From Acidobacteriota bacterium (GTDB lineage: Bacteria > Acidobacteriota > Vicinamibacteria > Vicinamibacterales > UBA2999), in assembly GCA_021730945.1 (NCBI GenBank), contig JAKFYH010000019.1:1-64000 (forward strand): a stretch of 64,000 bases of DNA, given 5' to 3'. Below, in pieces: positions 1-8,577 of the stretch. The notes under the pieces are model-generated. The model did no database searches. It worked only from the letters and a program-made list of their open reading frames with translations, and had not been told where the DNA came from. Each line of letters opens with the position of its first letter. The first letter of the stretch is position 1. Made by a program: the position numbers and the translations under genes.

Positions 1-1424
1 GCCCCACCCGCCTGACCAGCCCCAATTGACTGACCAGCCCCAATTGACTGAACCGGCCGCAACTCGTAAGCAACCCGCTTGATGTTGAGGAGGTGCTTGG
101 GGGAAATGTTGTCCGACGTGATGTTGCCGCCAAAGCCGCCGCATCCGAGGGTCATCGCCGGGTCCAACCCCGTGGTGAGGCCAATCGACCCATGGGTCGT
201 GGGCGTGTTGACGCAGATGCGATAGGCCGGCTTGTGCAGGCCAAACTCGAGAATCACCGCGTCGTTCTGGGAGTGAATCGACATGGTGTGGCCCATGCCG
301 CCGTATTTCAGGATCTGCTTGCAACGCTCGCAGCCCTCGCGCCAGTCCTTCACCACGTAATACGACAACACCGGGCACAGCTTTTCGATCGAGAGCGGGA
401 AGTCGCGGCCCACGCCCTTGAGCTCGGCGATCAGGGCGCGCGTATGGGGAGGCACGGTAATGCCGCATTGCCCGGCGATGTGTACCGCCGACTTGCCGAC
501 AAACGCCGGATTGGGCAGCCGTTGCGGTGTCACCAGGTGGCTGGCCAGCACCTCAGCTTGCGCTGGCGAGAGGAAATAGCCGCCCTGATCGGCGAACTGA
601 CGCCTGGCCTCTGCTGCCACTGCTTCGTCGACCACGACCGAGTTCGGGCTGGAGCAGAGTACGCCGTTGTCGAAGGCCTTGCCGGTGAGAATGTCGTTGG
701 CGGCCTTGCGCACGTCGGCGCTTGACTCGATGTAGCACGGGGCGTTGCCGGGACCCACACCGTAGGCCGGCTTGCCGGCGCTGTAGGCTGCCCGAACCAG
801 GCCCAGGCCGCCAGTGGCCAGGATGACTGAGACCTCGCGGGCCTTCATCAACTCCTGCGTGCCCTCGAGCGTGACGGCCGTCATCCAGCCGATCGCGCCG
901 TCGGGTAGGCCTGCACGGCGGCCGGCCTCGTTCATGATGTCGGCGGTGCGAGTGATGCAGCGGGCGGCCGACGGATGCGGCGTCATGACCACCGCACAGC
1001 GCGCCTTGATGGCAATCAGGATCTTGTAGATGGCGGTGGAGGTGGGGTTGGTCGACGGAATGATCGCGGCCACCACGCCGAACGGCTCGGCGATCTCGAT
1101 GATCTTCCGGTCGTCGAGGCGGTTGATCACGCCCACTGTCTTCATGGGCTGGATGAACTCGAACACGCGCTCGGCGGCGAACCGGTTCTTCTGAATCTTG
1201 TCCTCGACCACCCCGAAGGTGGTCTCCTCAACAGCCAGGCGGGCCAGCGCCTCGGCATGCGGCGCCACGGCGCCGGCCATGGCGGCGACGATGCGGTCGA
1301 TTTGATCCTGGGACAGTTCGGCGAGTGTGGCCTGGGCCAGCTTCGCCCGGCGGGCGAGCGCCCGCGCCTCGGCGATCGAGGCCAGGTCCTTGTCGGTCTG
1401 GGGTGCTGATGCGGCGGCGGCCAA
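1..1424 (-). CDS. CoA-acylating aldehyde dehydrogenase, BMC-associated (EutE/PduP/AdhE-N type), C-terminus off the left edge
   Basis: The frame is open to the left edge, so the stop is not in the window; about 474 codons are present. Acetylating aldehyde dehydrogenases convert an aldehyde, CoA and NAD+ to acyl-CoA and NADH. Visible motifs are the nucleotide-binding [14 protein letters not shown] stretch typical of the AdhE/EutE group, the catalytic Cys in FDNGVLCSS, and the C-terminal [16 protein letters not shown] and [11 protein letters not shown] blocks usual in microcompartment aldehyde dehydrogenases. I chose the TTG at 1424, 4 nt after the upstream shell-gene stop; an ATG at 1280 would remove N-terminal helix sequence. 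The gene is translationally close to a BMC shell gene, so an encapsulated aldehyde-oxidising step is likely. Oddity: after the conserved C-terminal block the frame runs into an 18-bp tandem repeat (12-50). The substrate aldehyde cannot be told from the sequence. Confidence 0.9.
   Translation of the reverse strand, partial: MAAAASAPQTDKDLASIAEARALARRAKLAQATLAELSQDQIDRIVAAMAGAVAPHAEALARLAVEETTFGVVEDKIQKNRFAAERVFEFIQPMKTVGVINRLDDRKIIEIAEPFGVVAAIIPSTNPTSTAIYKILIAIKARCAVVMTPHPSAARCITRTADIMNEAGRRAGLPDGAIGWMTAVTLEGTQELMKAREVSVILATGGLGLVRAAYSAGKPAYGVGPGNAPCYIESSADVRKAANDILTGKAFDNGVLCSSPNSVVVDEAVAAEARRQFADQGGYFLSPAQAEVLASHLVTPQRLPNPAFVGKSAVHIAGQCGITVPPHTRALIAELKGVGRDFPLSIEKLCPVLSYYVVKDWREGCERCKQILKYGGMGHTMSIHSQNDAVILEFGLHKPAYRICVNTPTTHGSIGLTTGLDPAMTLGCGGFGGNITSDNISPKHLLNIKRVAYELRPVQSIGAGQSIGAGQAGG
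12..50. repeat. 18-bp tandem repeat at the 3' end of the aldehyde dehydrogenase frame
   Basis: The unit CTGACCAGCCCCAATTGA occurs twice in a row (12-29 and 30-47), followed by a CTG remnant. Read on the minus strand in the dehydrogenase frame it encodes two QSIGAG hexapeptides. It looks like an intergenic word-type repeat into which the coding frame has run. Confidence 0.85.
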
Positions 1425-1428
1425 AGCC

Positions 1429-1725
1429 CTAAGCCTTCGGCAGAATTCTTTCGACCTCGGCGTGCGGCCGGGGGATCACGTGCACCGACACCAGCTCGCC
1501 CACCCGGCGGGCGGCGGCGGCACCGGCATCGGTCGAGGCCTTGACCGCGCCCACGTCGCCGCGGATGAGCACGGTAACGTAGCCGGCGCCGATGTATTCG
1601 GTGCCAATCAAGGCCACATTTGCGGCCTTGACCATGGCGTCGGCCGCCTCCACCGAGCCAATAAAGCCCTTGGTTTCGACCATGCCGAGAGCGTCTCGTG
1701 GAGTGTCCATCTGATTGGACTGCAT
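1429..1725 (-). CDS. BMC-domain microcompartment shell protein (hexameric, PduA/EutM type)
   Basis: This 98-aa protein contains essentially one BMC domain. The characteristic start [20 protein letters not shown] and the core [20 protein letters not shown] are present, followed by the [23 protein letters not shown] tail. Such proteins form hexagonal tiles of the protein shell around a microcompartment. I chose the ATG at 1725 because a GAGAA Shine-Dalgarno lies 5 nt upstream; an in-frame start 27 nt further up has no such signal, and an ATG at 1710 would also keep the whole domain. The gene leads an operon with the aldehyde dehydrogenase. The rest of the BMC locus should lie to the left. The neighbouring gene at 1762 diverges from it with only 36 nt between starts. 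Confidence 0.93.
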   Translation of the reverse strand: MQSNQMDTPRDALGMVETKGFIGSVEAADAMVKAANVALIGTEYIGAGYVTVLIRGDVGAVKASTDAGAAAARRVGELVSVHVIPRPHAEVERILPKA

Positions 1726-1761
1726 GATATTCTCGTTTGGAACCCTATGCAACGGAGAGAC

Positions 1762-2640
1762 ATGGAAAGACGAGTGCGGACAGTTGCTGTACTGCTGGCC
1801 CTGACGGCAACCGTGGCGGCCTGCGGCCGGGCCGAAGATACCACCCCCCCGGTCGGCACCCTGCAGGTGTCGTTATCGCGCGCGAAAGTGGCGCTCGGCA
1901 GCCCGGTGGAGATCACCTATAAGTTCACCGTGGCCGCCAACGCCCCCGACCTCGGCGGGCGCAGCGTGTTCGTGCACTTCCTCGATGCAGACGAGGAAAT
2001 GATGTGGACCGACGACCACGAGCCACCGACGCCGACCTCCGGGTGGAAGCCCGGACAGACCATCGAATATACCCGCCTGATGTTCGTGCCCAGTTACCCC
2101 TACGTCGGGCCCGCCAAGATCGTGGCCGGCGTCTACTCGCCCGGCAGCAACGATCGACTCAAGCTGACCAACGAGGATCGCGGCGACCGTTCCTACAAGG
2201 TGGTCGATTTCGAGCTGCTGCCGCAGACCGAGAATATCTTCGTGATCTTCAAGGACGGCTGGCACCCGGCCGAAGTGGTGTCGGAAGGCGCCGGCCGCGT
2301 GGAGTGGCAGTGGACGAAGAAGGACGCAACCCTGGCTTTCCGCAACCCCAAGCGCGACGTGGTGCTCTACTTACAAGCCGACAATCCGGCGACCGGACCC
2401 AATGCGGCGCAGCAGTTGACGTTGAGCGTGGGCGACCAGGTGCTGGCCACCGTGCCGCTGAGCGCCACTGAATCGCCGGTGCGCACCTACACCATTACCG
2501 CGGCCCAACTGGGCCAGGGCGACATGGTGGAAATGAAGTTCACCGCCGATAAGACCTTCGTGCCGGCCCTCGACGCCGCGATGAAGAGCGCCGATCCGCG
2601 CGAGCTGGGCGTGCGGGTCTTCCACGCCTTTATTCAGTAG
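1762..2640 (+). CDS. predicted lipoprotein of unknown function
   Basis: The 292-aa product starts with a positively charged n-region and a hydrophobic core ending in the lipobox TVAAC, so it should be lipid-modified at Cys21 and anchored on the periplasmic side. The remainder looks like beta-rich sandwich domains: a first half with [14 protein letters not shown] and [14 protein letters not shown], and a second half around VVLYLQADN and [16 protein letters not shown] do not recognise a named family. The ATG at 1762 follows CGGAGAG closely and gives a clean signal peptide. It is transcribed away from the BMC operon and toward the transglycosylase, whose first possible start lies only 3 nt after this stop. 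Confidence 0.75.
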   Translation: MERRVRTVAVLLALTATVAACGRAEDTTPPVGTLQVSLSRAKVALGSPVEITYKFTVAANAPDLGGRSVFVHFLDADEEMMWTDDHEPPTPTSGWKPGQTIEYTRLMFVPSYPYVGPAKIVAGVYSPGSNDRLKLTNEDRGDRSYKVVDFELLPQTENIFVIFKDGWHPAEVVSEGAGRVEWQWTKKDATLAFRNPKRDVVLYLQADNPATGPNAAQQLTLSVGDQVLATVPLSATESPVRTYTITAAQLGQGDMVEMKFTADKTFVPALDAAMKSADPRELGVRVFHAFIQ

Positions 2641-2650
2641 TCATGGTTGT

Positions 2651-2724
2651 GAAGAACGAAGAACGAAGCATGAAGACCAAGGGACTCCTGTTCTTCGTCC
2701 TGTGTTCTTTGTTGTTCGTCCTTC
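2651..2724. repeat. GAAGAAC-type repeat and its imperfect inverted copy, overlapping a signal-peptide coding region
   Basis: Positions 2651-2668 read GAAGAACGAAGAACGAAG. The segment 2691-2724 is an imperfect inverse complement of the same word (TTCTTCGTCC, then TTCTTTGTTGTTCGTCC). The two arms flank the start codon of the transglycosylase gene, and the second arm encodes the hydrophobic core of its signal peptide. A transcript could fold here over the ribosome binding region. Confidence 0.7.
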
Positions 2725-3371
2725 CGGCGCCTGCCCGTGCCGACATCCTGGTCTTTACGACCGGGCGGACCATGTCGGTGCAGTCGTATCGCGTCGACGG
2801 CGAGATGGCCACGGCGGTGCTGCGGGCCGGCGGCGCCGTCACGTTTCCGGCGGCGATGGTCAGCCGGGTCGACCCTGATGAGGTGCCGTATCCGTCACCG
2901 GTCAGTGAGGCCTCCGGGGAGGCCTCCGTGGAGGCCGCGGTCGAGGCGGCCGCCCCGCTCGTTTCGGTATCAACGGCACTGGGTGATGCCGAACTGGCCG
3001 CCCGGCCCTTCGCCGGCCTGATTGCCGCGGCCGCAGCCAGCCACAACCTGGATGCCCGGCTGATTCACGCCGTGATCGAGCAGGAATCCAACTACGAGGC
3101 CCGTGCCCGGTCCAAGAAGGGCGCGCGAGGCCTGATGCAGCTGATGCCGGCCACGGCCCGCCAATACGGGGTGGGCAACTCCTACGACCCGAAGGCGAAC
3201 ATCGAGGCCGGCGTGCGCCACCTGAAAGACCTGCTGAGCCGGCTGGAACTGCCGACCGCCCTGGCTGCCTACAACGCCGGGGAGGGCACCGTCCGGCGCT
3301 ACGGTGGCCTGCCGCCCTTTCCCGAGACCCAGAACTACGTCCGCCGCATCCTGCAGCGGGCGGGCCGCTAG
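2670..3371 (+). CDS. lytic transglycosylase, SLT domain, secreted
   Basis: The 233-aa product has a signal peptide (MKTKGLLFFVLCSLLFVL, then APARA), a variable Ala/Glu-rich segment, and a C-terminal SLT domain from about residue 110. The domain shows the catalytic Glu in EQESNYEARA (Glu139), the GARGLMQLMPATARQYGV block and the AYNAGEGTVRRYGGLPPFPET block. The enzyme cleaves the MurNAc-GlcNAc bond of peptidoglycan with formation of 1,6-anhydro-MurNAc. I prefer the ATG at 2670 over one at 2643 because it places the signal peptide at the N-terminus. It directly precedes the pilus/secretion operon, and such enzymes often open the wall for envelope-spanning machines, so a role in assembly is plausible. 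Confidence 0.9.
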   Translation: MKTKGLLFFVLCSLLFVLPAPARADILVFTTGRTMSVQSYRVDGEMATAVLRAGGAVTFPAAMVSRVDPDEVPYPSPVSEASGEASVEAAVEAAAPLVSVSTALGDAELAARPFAGLIAAAAASHNLDARLIHAVIEQESNYEARARSKKGARGLMQLMPATARQYGVGNSYDPKANIEAGVRHLKDLLSRLELPTALAAYNAGEGTVRRYGGLPPFPETQNYVRRILQRAGR

Positions 3372-3424
3372 ACTTTTCCGCCAGCCCGGCCGTCTAAAGG
3401 GTGGGAATACAGGTCCCATTTCCT

Positions 3425-3430
3425 TATAAT
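3425..3430 (+). promoter_or_regulatory. putative sigma-70 -10 element (TATAAT) of the pilus/secretion operon
   Basis: A perfect TATAAT lies 24 nt before the PilC/GspF start, in an 83-nt gap after the transglycosylase stop. Seventeen nt upstream the -35 position reads TGGGAA, a poor match. In a genome this GC-rich a perfect -10 in a gap is suggestive but not proof. Confidence 0.45.
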
Positions 3431-3454
3431 CCCCTGTGGGTCAATCTTTTAGGG

Positions 3455-4663
3455 ATGGAATTCCGCTGCCGGCTCGGCACCACATCGGGTGAGATCATCG
3501 AGGGCGTCTACGTGGCCCAAAGCGAAGCTGCCCTCAGGCGCGAGCTCGAGGACAAGGGGCTGCACGTTCTGGCACTGCGCCCGCGGCTGGGCCTTGGCAG
3601 CCTGAACTTTTCCACCGGCCGCAAAATCACCCGGCACGAATTCCTGGTGTTCAACCAGGAGCTGGCCACGCTGCTCAAGGCCGGCATGCCGCTGGTGCAG
3701 TCGCTCGACATCCTCCGTTCGCGTCTCACCAACCCCTTGTTCAAGTCGGTGCTGGACGACATCCACGAAAAGGTGCGCAGCGGCACGGCGTTGTCGGATG
3801 CCTTTGCGGCGCACGGCGAGTTGTTCCCGAACGTGTACACCGCGTCGCTGATGGCGGGCGAGCGCGCCGGCAATCTCGACGCGGTCTTGCGGCGCTACGT
3901 CGCCTACTCAAAGACGGTCGACACGGTCCGCTCGAAGACCATCTCGGCCATGATCTACCCGGCGATCCTGATCGGCCTGGCCGTCGTGCTGGTATCGGTG
4001 ATTGTCCTGAAGGTGGTGCCGACCTTTTCGGAGTTCTACCTGAGCTTCGGCGCGCAACTGCCATGGTCGACGCGCGTGATCGTCGCCTTCTCCGACGTGG
4101 TGCGGGCGCAGTTCTGGTTGATCCTGGTCGCGCTCGGCGCCGCGGTCGCGGCCTTCTGGAGCTGGGTCAAGCAGCCCGGGCATGGCTCCAAGTTCGATCG
4201 CCTGTTGTTGAAGATGCCGTTCATCGGGCCGTCGGTCCACAAATTCGCCACTACGCAAATGGCCCGCACGCTGGCCACGCTCCTCGGCGGCGGCATTCCC
4301 CTGGTGAACGCGCTTGAGATCGCCTCGCGCTCGACGGGCAATCGCCACATGGGCGAGGAGCTCGCGATTGTCGCCACCAAGGTTCGGGAAGGGCAGAGTT
4401 TTTCGGCGACGATCTTCGAGCGCCAGACGCTCCCTGATGTGGCGGTCAAGATGATCGAGGTGGGGGAGTCGACCGGCGCGCTCACCGAGATGCTCAACAG
4501 CCTGGCCGATTTCTACGATGAAGAAATCGACACCGATGTCGCCCGTTTCGTAACCGTGATCGAGCCGGCCATGCTGGTGTTCATGGGGGCGGTGATTGCC
4601 GGCATCGTGCTGGCCCTCTACATGCCGCTGTTCCAATTGACGTCCGTGATCGGCGGCTCATGA
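3455..4663 (+). CDS. type II/IV secretion inner-membrane platform protein (PilC/GspF)
   Basis: The 402-aa protein has the usual family length and two repeated T2SF domains, about residues 65-190 and 270-390. The first contains FNQELATLLKAGMPLVQSLD, the second TTQMARTLATLLGGGIPLVNALEIAS. Transmembrane segments follow each domain (around AMIYPAILIGLAVVLVSVIV and ending MLVFMGAVIAGIVLALYM). It is the polytopic platform on which the assembly ATPase acts to push pilins or pseudopilins out of the membrane. The ATG at 3455 is preceded by AGGG and a TATAAT box. It is the first gene of the operon, 16 nt before the ATPase gene. Confidence 0.93.
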   Translation: MEFRCRLGTTSGEIIEGVYVAQSEAALRRELEDKGLHVLALRPRLGLGSLNFSTGRKITRHEFLVFNQELATLLKAGMPLVQSLDILRSRLTNPLFKSVLDDIHEKVRSGTALSDAFAAHGELFPNVYTASLMAGERAGNLDAVLRRYVAYSKTVDTVRSKTISAMIYPAILIGLAVVLVSVIVLKVVPTFSEFYLSFGAQLPWSTRVIVAFSDVVRAQFWLILVALGAAVAAFWSWVKQPGHGSKFDRLLLKMPFIGPSVHKFATTQMARTLATLLGGGIPLVNALEIASRSTGNRHMGEELAIVATKVREGQSFSATIFERQTLPDVAVKMIEVGESTGALTEMLNSLADFYDEEIDTDVARFVTVIEPAMLVFMGAVIAGIVLALYMPLFQLTSVIGGS

Positions 4664-4679
4664 CCAAGGAAGGGTCCAC

Positions 4680-6341
4680 GTGGACGTAACTCCGGACGAC
4701 GGGCTCGACCCGGCGGCATTGATCGAGGAGACCGCGCCGCCGGAAGTGTCGGCGGCCGAGCGCAGCGCCGAAGAGGCGGCCGCGCGCCGACTCGCCGAGC
4801 GCTACCGGCTCGAGTTCCTCGACATGCACGAGTTCCGGATCGACCAGGAGTTGTTCCGCACGATCCCGGCCGACCTGATGCTGCGCTACGGCTTCGTCCC
4901 GTATCGCCGCGACGGGCGCGCGCTGGTCATCGTGGTCTCGGATCCGACCGACCTGCCGATGATCGACGAGCTGGGGGTGATTCTCGGCACCACGGTGCGG
5001 GTGATGGTCGGGGCCCGGTCGGCGATCGAGGGCATGCTGAAGAAGAGCGAAAGCTCGCAGCGGGTGCTCGACGAGGCGACCGAGGAATTCCAGATTCAGG
5101 TCCTCAAAGACGACGAGCTGGGCGACGACAACCTGACCGTCGAGCGATTGACGAGCGACAGCAGCCCGATCATCCGGTTGGTGGACTCGACCATCTACAC
5201 GGCCATTCAGCGCCGGGCCAGCGACATCCACATCGAGACGCAGGATGACGCGGTGTATGTGAAGTACCGCATCGACGGCGTCCTGCAGTCGGCGATGCGG
5301 CCGATCGCCAAGCGCTTTCACAGCTCGATCCTGTCGCGCATCAAGGTGATGGCCGAACTGGACATCGCCGAGAAGCGGGTGCCACAGGACGGCCGCTTCC
5401 GCCTGCGCGTGCCGGGCAAGACGATCGACTTCCGCGTGTCGGTCATGCCGAGCGTGCACGGCGAGGACGCGGTCATCCGCATTCTCGACAAGCAGTCGAT
5501 GAGCGAGCAGTTCACCGAGCTGCGCCTCGACATCCTGGGGTTTCCCGCCGAAGAGCTCAAGCGGTTCCGCAAGTACATCCGTGAGCCCTACGGCATGGTG
5601 CTGGTCACCGGCCCCACCGGCAGCGGCAAGACGACGACGCTTTACGCCGCCCTGGCCGAGATTCGCACGATCGAAGACAAGATCATTACGATCGAGGACC
5701 CGGTCGAGTACCAGTTGAAGGGGATCACGCAGATTCCGATCAACGAAAAGAAGGGCCTGACCTTCGCGCGCGGCCTGCGGTCGATCCTGCGCCACGATCC
5801 CGACAAGGTGATGGTCGGCGAGATTCGCGACCCCGAGACGGCGCAGATCGCGATCCAGTCGGCGCTGACCGGCCACCTGGTCTTCACGACCGTCCACGCC
5901 AACAACGTGTTCGACGTGCTCGGGCGCTTCCTTAACATGGGCGTCGAGCCCTACCAGTTCATTTCGGCGCTCAACTGCGTGATGGCGCAGCGGCTGGTGC
6001 GCAAGATTTGCGAGTCGTGCAAGCAGGCGGCGGTGATCGACCCGGCGCTACTGGCCGAGTCGGCCATCGACCCCGCGATCGCGGCGCGCTACACCTTCTA
6101 CGAAGGCGCCGGTTGCATTGAATGCGGTGGCACCGGGTTCAAGGGCCGCATGGCGATCTGCGAGCTGCTGGACCTGACCGACCACATCCGCGAAATCATC
6201 CTCGACAAGCGGCCCATCTCCGAGGTGAAGCGGGCCGCGAAAGAACAAGGCATGCGATTGTTGCGCGAGTCGGCGGTCGAACGCGTGCTGAGCGGCGAAA
6301 CCACGCTGCGCGAGATCAACAAGGTGACGTTCGTCGAATGA
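4680..6341 (+). CDS. pilus/secretion assembly ATPase (PilB/GspE)
   Basis: The 553-aa cytoplasmic ATPase has an N-terminal T2SSE-N domain (about residues 30-150) and a C-terminal motor domain. The Walker A motif GPTGSGKTT is at 311-319, followed by the Asp box (TIEDPVEYQL), Walker B (KVMVGEIRDPETAQIA) and the His box (LTGHLVFTTVHANN). A zinc-binding tetracysteine is present as C444-C447 and C479-C482, as in PilB/GspE and unlike PilT. It hexamerises at the membrane and powers extension. The start is GTG at 4680 with GGAAGG about 7 nt upstream. No PilT retraction ATPase is in the window. Confidence 0.95.
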   Translation: MDVTPDDGLDPAALIEETAPPEVSAAERSAEEAAARRLAERYRLEFLDMHEFRIDQELFRTIPADLMLRYGFVPYRRDGRALVIVVSDPTDLPMIDELGVILGTTVRVMVGARSAIEGMLKKSESSQRVLDEATEEFQIQVLKDDELGDDNLTVERLTSDSSPIIRLVDSTIYTAIQRRASDIHIETQDDAVYVKYRIDGVLQSAMRPIAKRFHSSILSRIKVMAELDIAEKRVPQDGRFRLRVPGKTIDFRVSVMPSVHGEDAVIRILDKQSMSEQFTELRLDILGFPAEELKRFRKYIREPYGMVLVTGPTGSGKTTTLYAALAEIRTIEDKIITIEDPVEYQLKGITQIPINEKKGLTFARGLRSILRHDPDKVMVGEIRDPETAQIAIQSALTGHLVFTTVHANNVFDVLGRFLNMGVEPYQFISALNCVMAQRLVRKICESCKQAAVIDPALLAESAIDPAIAARYTFYEGAGCIECGGTGFKGRMAICELLDLTDHIREIILDKRPISEVKRAAKEQGMRLLRESAVERVLSGETTLREINKVTFVE

Positions 6342-7321
6342 GCTTCCGCGCCCTCTTCCAAACGCCGCCGCCCGACGTGGCCATTGAAATCGATCACGCG
6401 CATGTTGGCGGCGCGCGCTTGATGTGGCGCGGCGGCCAGGCCGTGATCGCCGCCCATGCCCACGAAGCGTTGCCGGCCGGCACGGTGGTGCCGGCGCTGG
6501 CCGCGGCCAACCTGGCTGACGTGCCCGCCGTGAGCAGGGCCATCGAACGGGTGCTGGGCGAGCTGGGCAAGCCATCGCGGGTGGCCCTGGTCGTGCCCGA
6601 CTCGGTTGCCAAGGTGTCGCTGCTCCGCCTGGACAAGATCCCGGCCAAGGCGGCCGACCTGGAGGAAATCGTCCGCTGGCAGGTGCGCAAGACCGCGCCG
6701 TTCCCGATCGAGCAGGCGGTGCTCAGCGTGTCGCCCGGCGGCGCCGGCAGCGACGGCAGTCGCGAACTGGTGGTGTCGCTGGCGCGCGCCGACGTGATCC
6801 AACAGTACGAGCAGGCCTGCCTGATGGCCGGCGCCCAGGCCGGACTGGTGGATATCGCGACCTTCAGCGTGATCAATGCCATTTTGGCCTCGCCTGGCGC
6901 CGCCGCGATCGGCCACCTCTCGCCCGAGGACACGCCACGAGGCGACTGGCTGCTGGTTCACATCACCGACACCTACCTCACGCTGGCCGTCATGCGCGAT
7001 CAGTCGCTGCTGTTCTTCCGTCACCGGGGCGAAGAGGCCGAGGGCACGCTCGCCGACCTGATTCACCAGACCGCGATGTACTACGAGGATCGGCTCCACG
7101 GCGGCGGCTTCGGCCGGGTGTTGATCGCGGGCGGCGCCCGCCTGCCCGGCGGCGCCGAGAGCGTGCGCCGCGGGCTGGAGGAACGGCTGGGCATCGGTGT
7201 CGAGTCGGTCGACCCGCGTCAGGCGGCCGCCCTGGTCGACCGCATCGACGCCGCGCCCGAGTTGCTCGACCTGCTGGCGCCCCTGGTGGGGATGCTGCTG
7301 CGTGAAGGACGGGTGGACTAG
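6338..7321 (+). CDS. PilM-like cytoplasmic actin-fold protein of the assembly complex
   Basis: The 327-aa protein starts with a beta-strand-type region (PDVAIEIDHAHVGGARL) and contains the PilM-like stretch LRLDKIPAKAADLEEIVRWQ plus a later glycine-rich ATP-fold block (RVLIAGGARLPGG). PilM is the cytoplasmic ring component that binds the PilN N-terminus. The ATG overlaps the ATPase stop as ATGA, so the two are translationally coupled. The sequence is divergent from classic PilM and the call rests partly on its place before PilN and PilO. Confidence 0.78.
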   Translation: MSFRALFQTPPPDVAIEIDHAHVGGARLMWRGGQAVIAAHAHEALPAGTVVPALAAANLADVPAVSRAIERVLGELGKPSRVALVVPDSVAKVSLLRLDKIPAKAADLEEIVRWQVRKTAPFPIEQAVLSVSPGGAGSDGSRELVVSLARADVIQQYEQACLMAGAQAGLVDIATFSVINAILASPGAAAIGHLSPEDTPRGDWLLVHITDTYLTLAVMRDQSLLFFRHRGEEAEGTLADLIHQTAMYYEDRLHGGGFGRVLIAGGARLPGGAESVRRGLEERLGIGVESVDPRQAAALVDRIDAAPELLDLLAPLVGMLLREGRVD

Positions 7322-7324
7322 GCC

Positions 7325-7978
7325 ATGTTGCATACCAACCTGTCGACGCGCCCGTTCTACAACACCCGCCTCGTCCGCATCGGCCTGATCGCCGCCGCGG
7401 TGGTGGCGGTCGGCCTCACGGTGTTCAATGCGGTTGAGCTCTGGCGGCTGCAGCGCGCCAATCGCGACCTCGGGCAGGCCGTCAGCCAGAACGAGAACGA
7501 CGCCCGCGAGCTGCGCCAGAAGGCGCGCACGGTGCAGCAGTCGATCGACCGGTCGCAACTGTCGCTGGTTGATGCCGCGGCGCGCGAGGCGAATGCACTG
7601 ATCGACCGGCGGGCGTTTTCCTGGACCGAGTTGCTCAACCAGTTCCAGGACACCCTGCCGCCCTCGGTGCGCATTGTCTCGGTGCAGCCCCAGGTGGATC
7701 AGGCCGGGCGGGTGATGGTGGCGATTCGGGTGCTGTCGCGCCGGCAGGAGGATCTGGATAGTTTCATCGAGGCGCTCGAGCAGTCGGGTGTGTTCCGCGA
7801 CGTGCTGTCACGGTCGGATTCGAGCGTGGAGGATGGCGCGCTGGCGTCGGTACTCCAGGCGTATTACAACGCGGCGGCCCCGCCGGCGGCCATCACGACC
7901 CCGCCGGCGTCTGAACCGGGTAGCGAGGCGCCGGCCAACCGGACGCCGTCCAACGTGATCGCGGGAGGCCGGCGATGA
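7325..7978 (+). CDS. PilN-like fimbrial assembly protein
   Basis: The 217-aa single-pass protein has a short cytoplasmic N-terminus (NLSTRPFYNTRLVRIG), which in this family docks in PilM, one transmembrane segment around residues 17-38, a coiled coil (about 40-95) and a ferredoxin-like periplasmic domain ending near residue 180. The C-terminal 30 residues are Pro/Ala-rich and look disordered. Start ATG 3 nt after the PilM stop. The stop overlaps the next gene by 4 nt. Confidence 0.85.
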   Translation: MLHTNLSTRPFYNTRLVRIGLIAAAVVAVGLTVFNAVELWRLQRANRDLGQAVSQNENDARELRQKARTVQQSIDRSQLSLVDAAAREANALIDRRAFSWTELLNQFQDTLPPSVRIVSVQPQVDQAGRVMVAIRVLSRRQEDLDSFIEALEQSGVFRDVLSRSDSSVEDGALASVLQAYYNAAAPPAAITTPPASEPGSEAPANRTPSNVIAGGRR

Positions 7979-8577
7979 GGGCGCTGTTCGCGCTCGGCGG
8001 CGACGTGCCGCTGTCGCGGGTGCTGTCGGAACACCGGCGGGTGCTGGCGCCCCTGGTCGCGCTACTGGCCGTCAACATGGCCGTGCTGGTGGCGCTGGTG
8101 TTGCCCCTGCGGGCGGTGGTGGAAAGCGGCGGCGCCCGCGCGCAGGCATCGGTTCGCGCGGTGACCGAGGCGCGCGCCGAGCTGGCAGCGGCCGAGGCGA
8201 CGCGCGCTGGGCAGGCGCAGGCGACCCGTGACCTCGACAAGTTTTACCGCGAGGTGCTGCCGGCCGACGTCAGCGCGGCGCAGCGGCTGACGCACTCGAA
8301 GTTGAGCTTGCTGGCGCGTTCGCACGACGTCGTGTTCCTGCAGAGTTCGACCACGCCGGAGACCTTGCGCGACTCGTCGCTCGAGCGGCTGGTGGTCAAC
8401 TACAACCTGTCGGGCAGTTGGGAAGATGTGCAGCAGTTCATTCATACGATTGAGACGCTGCCGGAGTTTGTCGTGATCGATAACCTGGCGCTCAGTGAAA
8501 GTGGCGACGGCAACGCGCCGCTGTCGCTGACGCTGGCGGTGTCGACCTACTACCGCGCGAGGCGCGATGTTCGCTGA
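7975..8577 (+). CDS. PilO-like assembly protein
   Basis: The 200-aa single-pass protein has the PilO plan: a transmembrane helix at about residues 22-45, a coiled coil (about 48-85), and a periplasmic ferredoxin-like domain (about 95-200, with VVNYNLSGSWEDVQQFIHTIE). PilO pairs with PilN to form the inner-membrane alignment complex linking platform and secretin. The ATG overlaps the PilN stop (ATGA) and the 3' end overlaps the next frame by 11 nt, so the operon is strongly coupled. Confidence 0.83.
   Translation: MRALFALGGDVPLSRVLSEHRRVLAPLVALLAVNMAVLVALVLPLRAVVESGGARAQASVRAVTEARAELAAAEATRAGQAQATRDLDKFYREVLPADVSAAQRLTHSKLSLLARSHDVVFLQSSTTPETLRDSSLERLVVNYNLSGSWEDVQQFIHTIETLPEFVVIDNLALSESGDGNAPLSLTLAVSTYYRARRDVR

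Noticed and set aside
2643-2669. Nine-residue N-terminal extension of the transglycosylase (ATG 2643)
   Set aside because: It lies in the repeat and would push the signal peptide inward; ATG 2670 gives a normal signal peptide.
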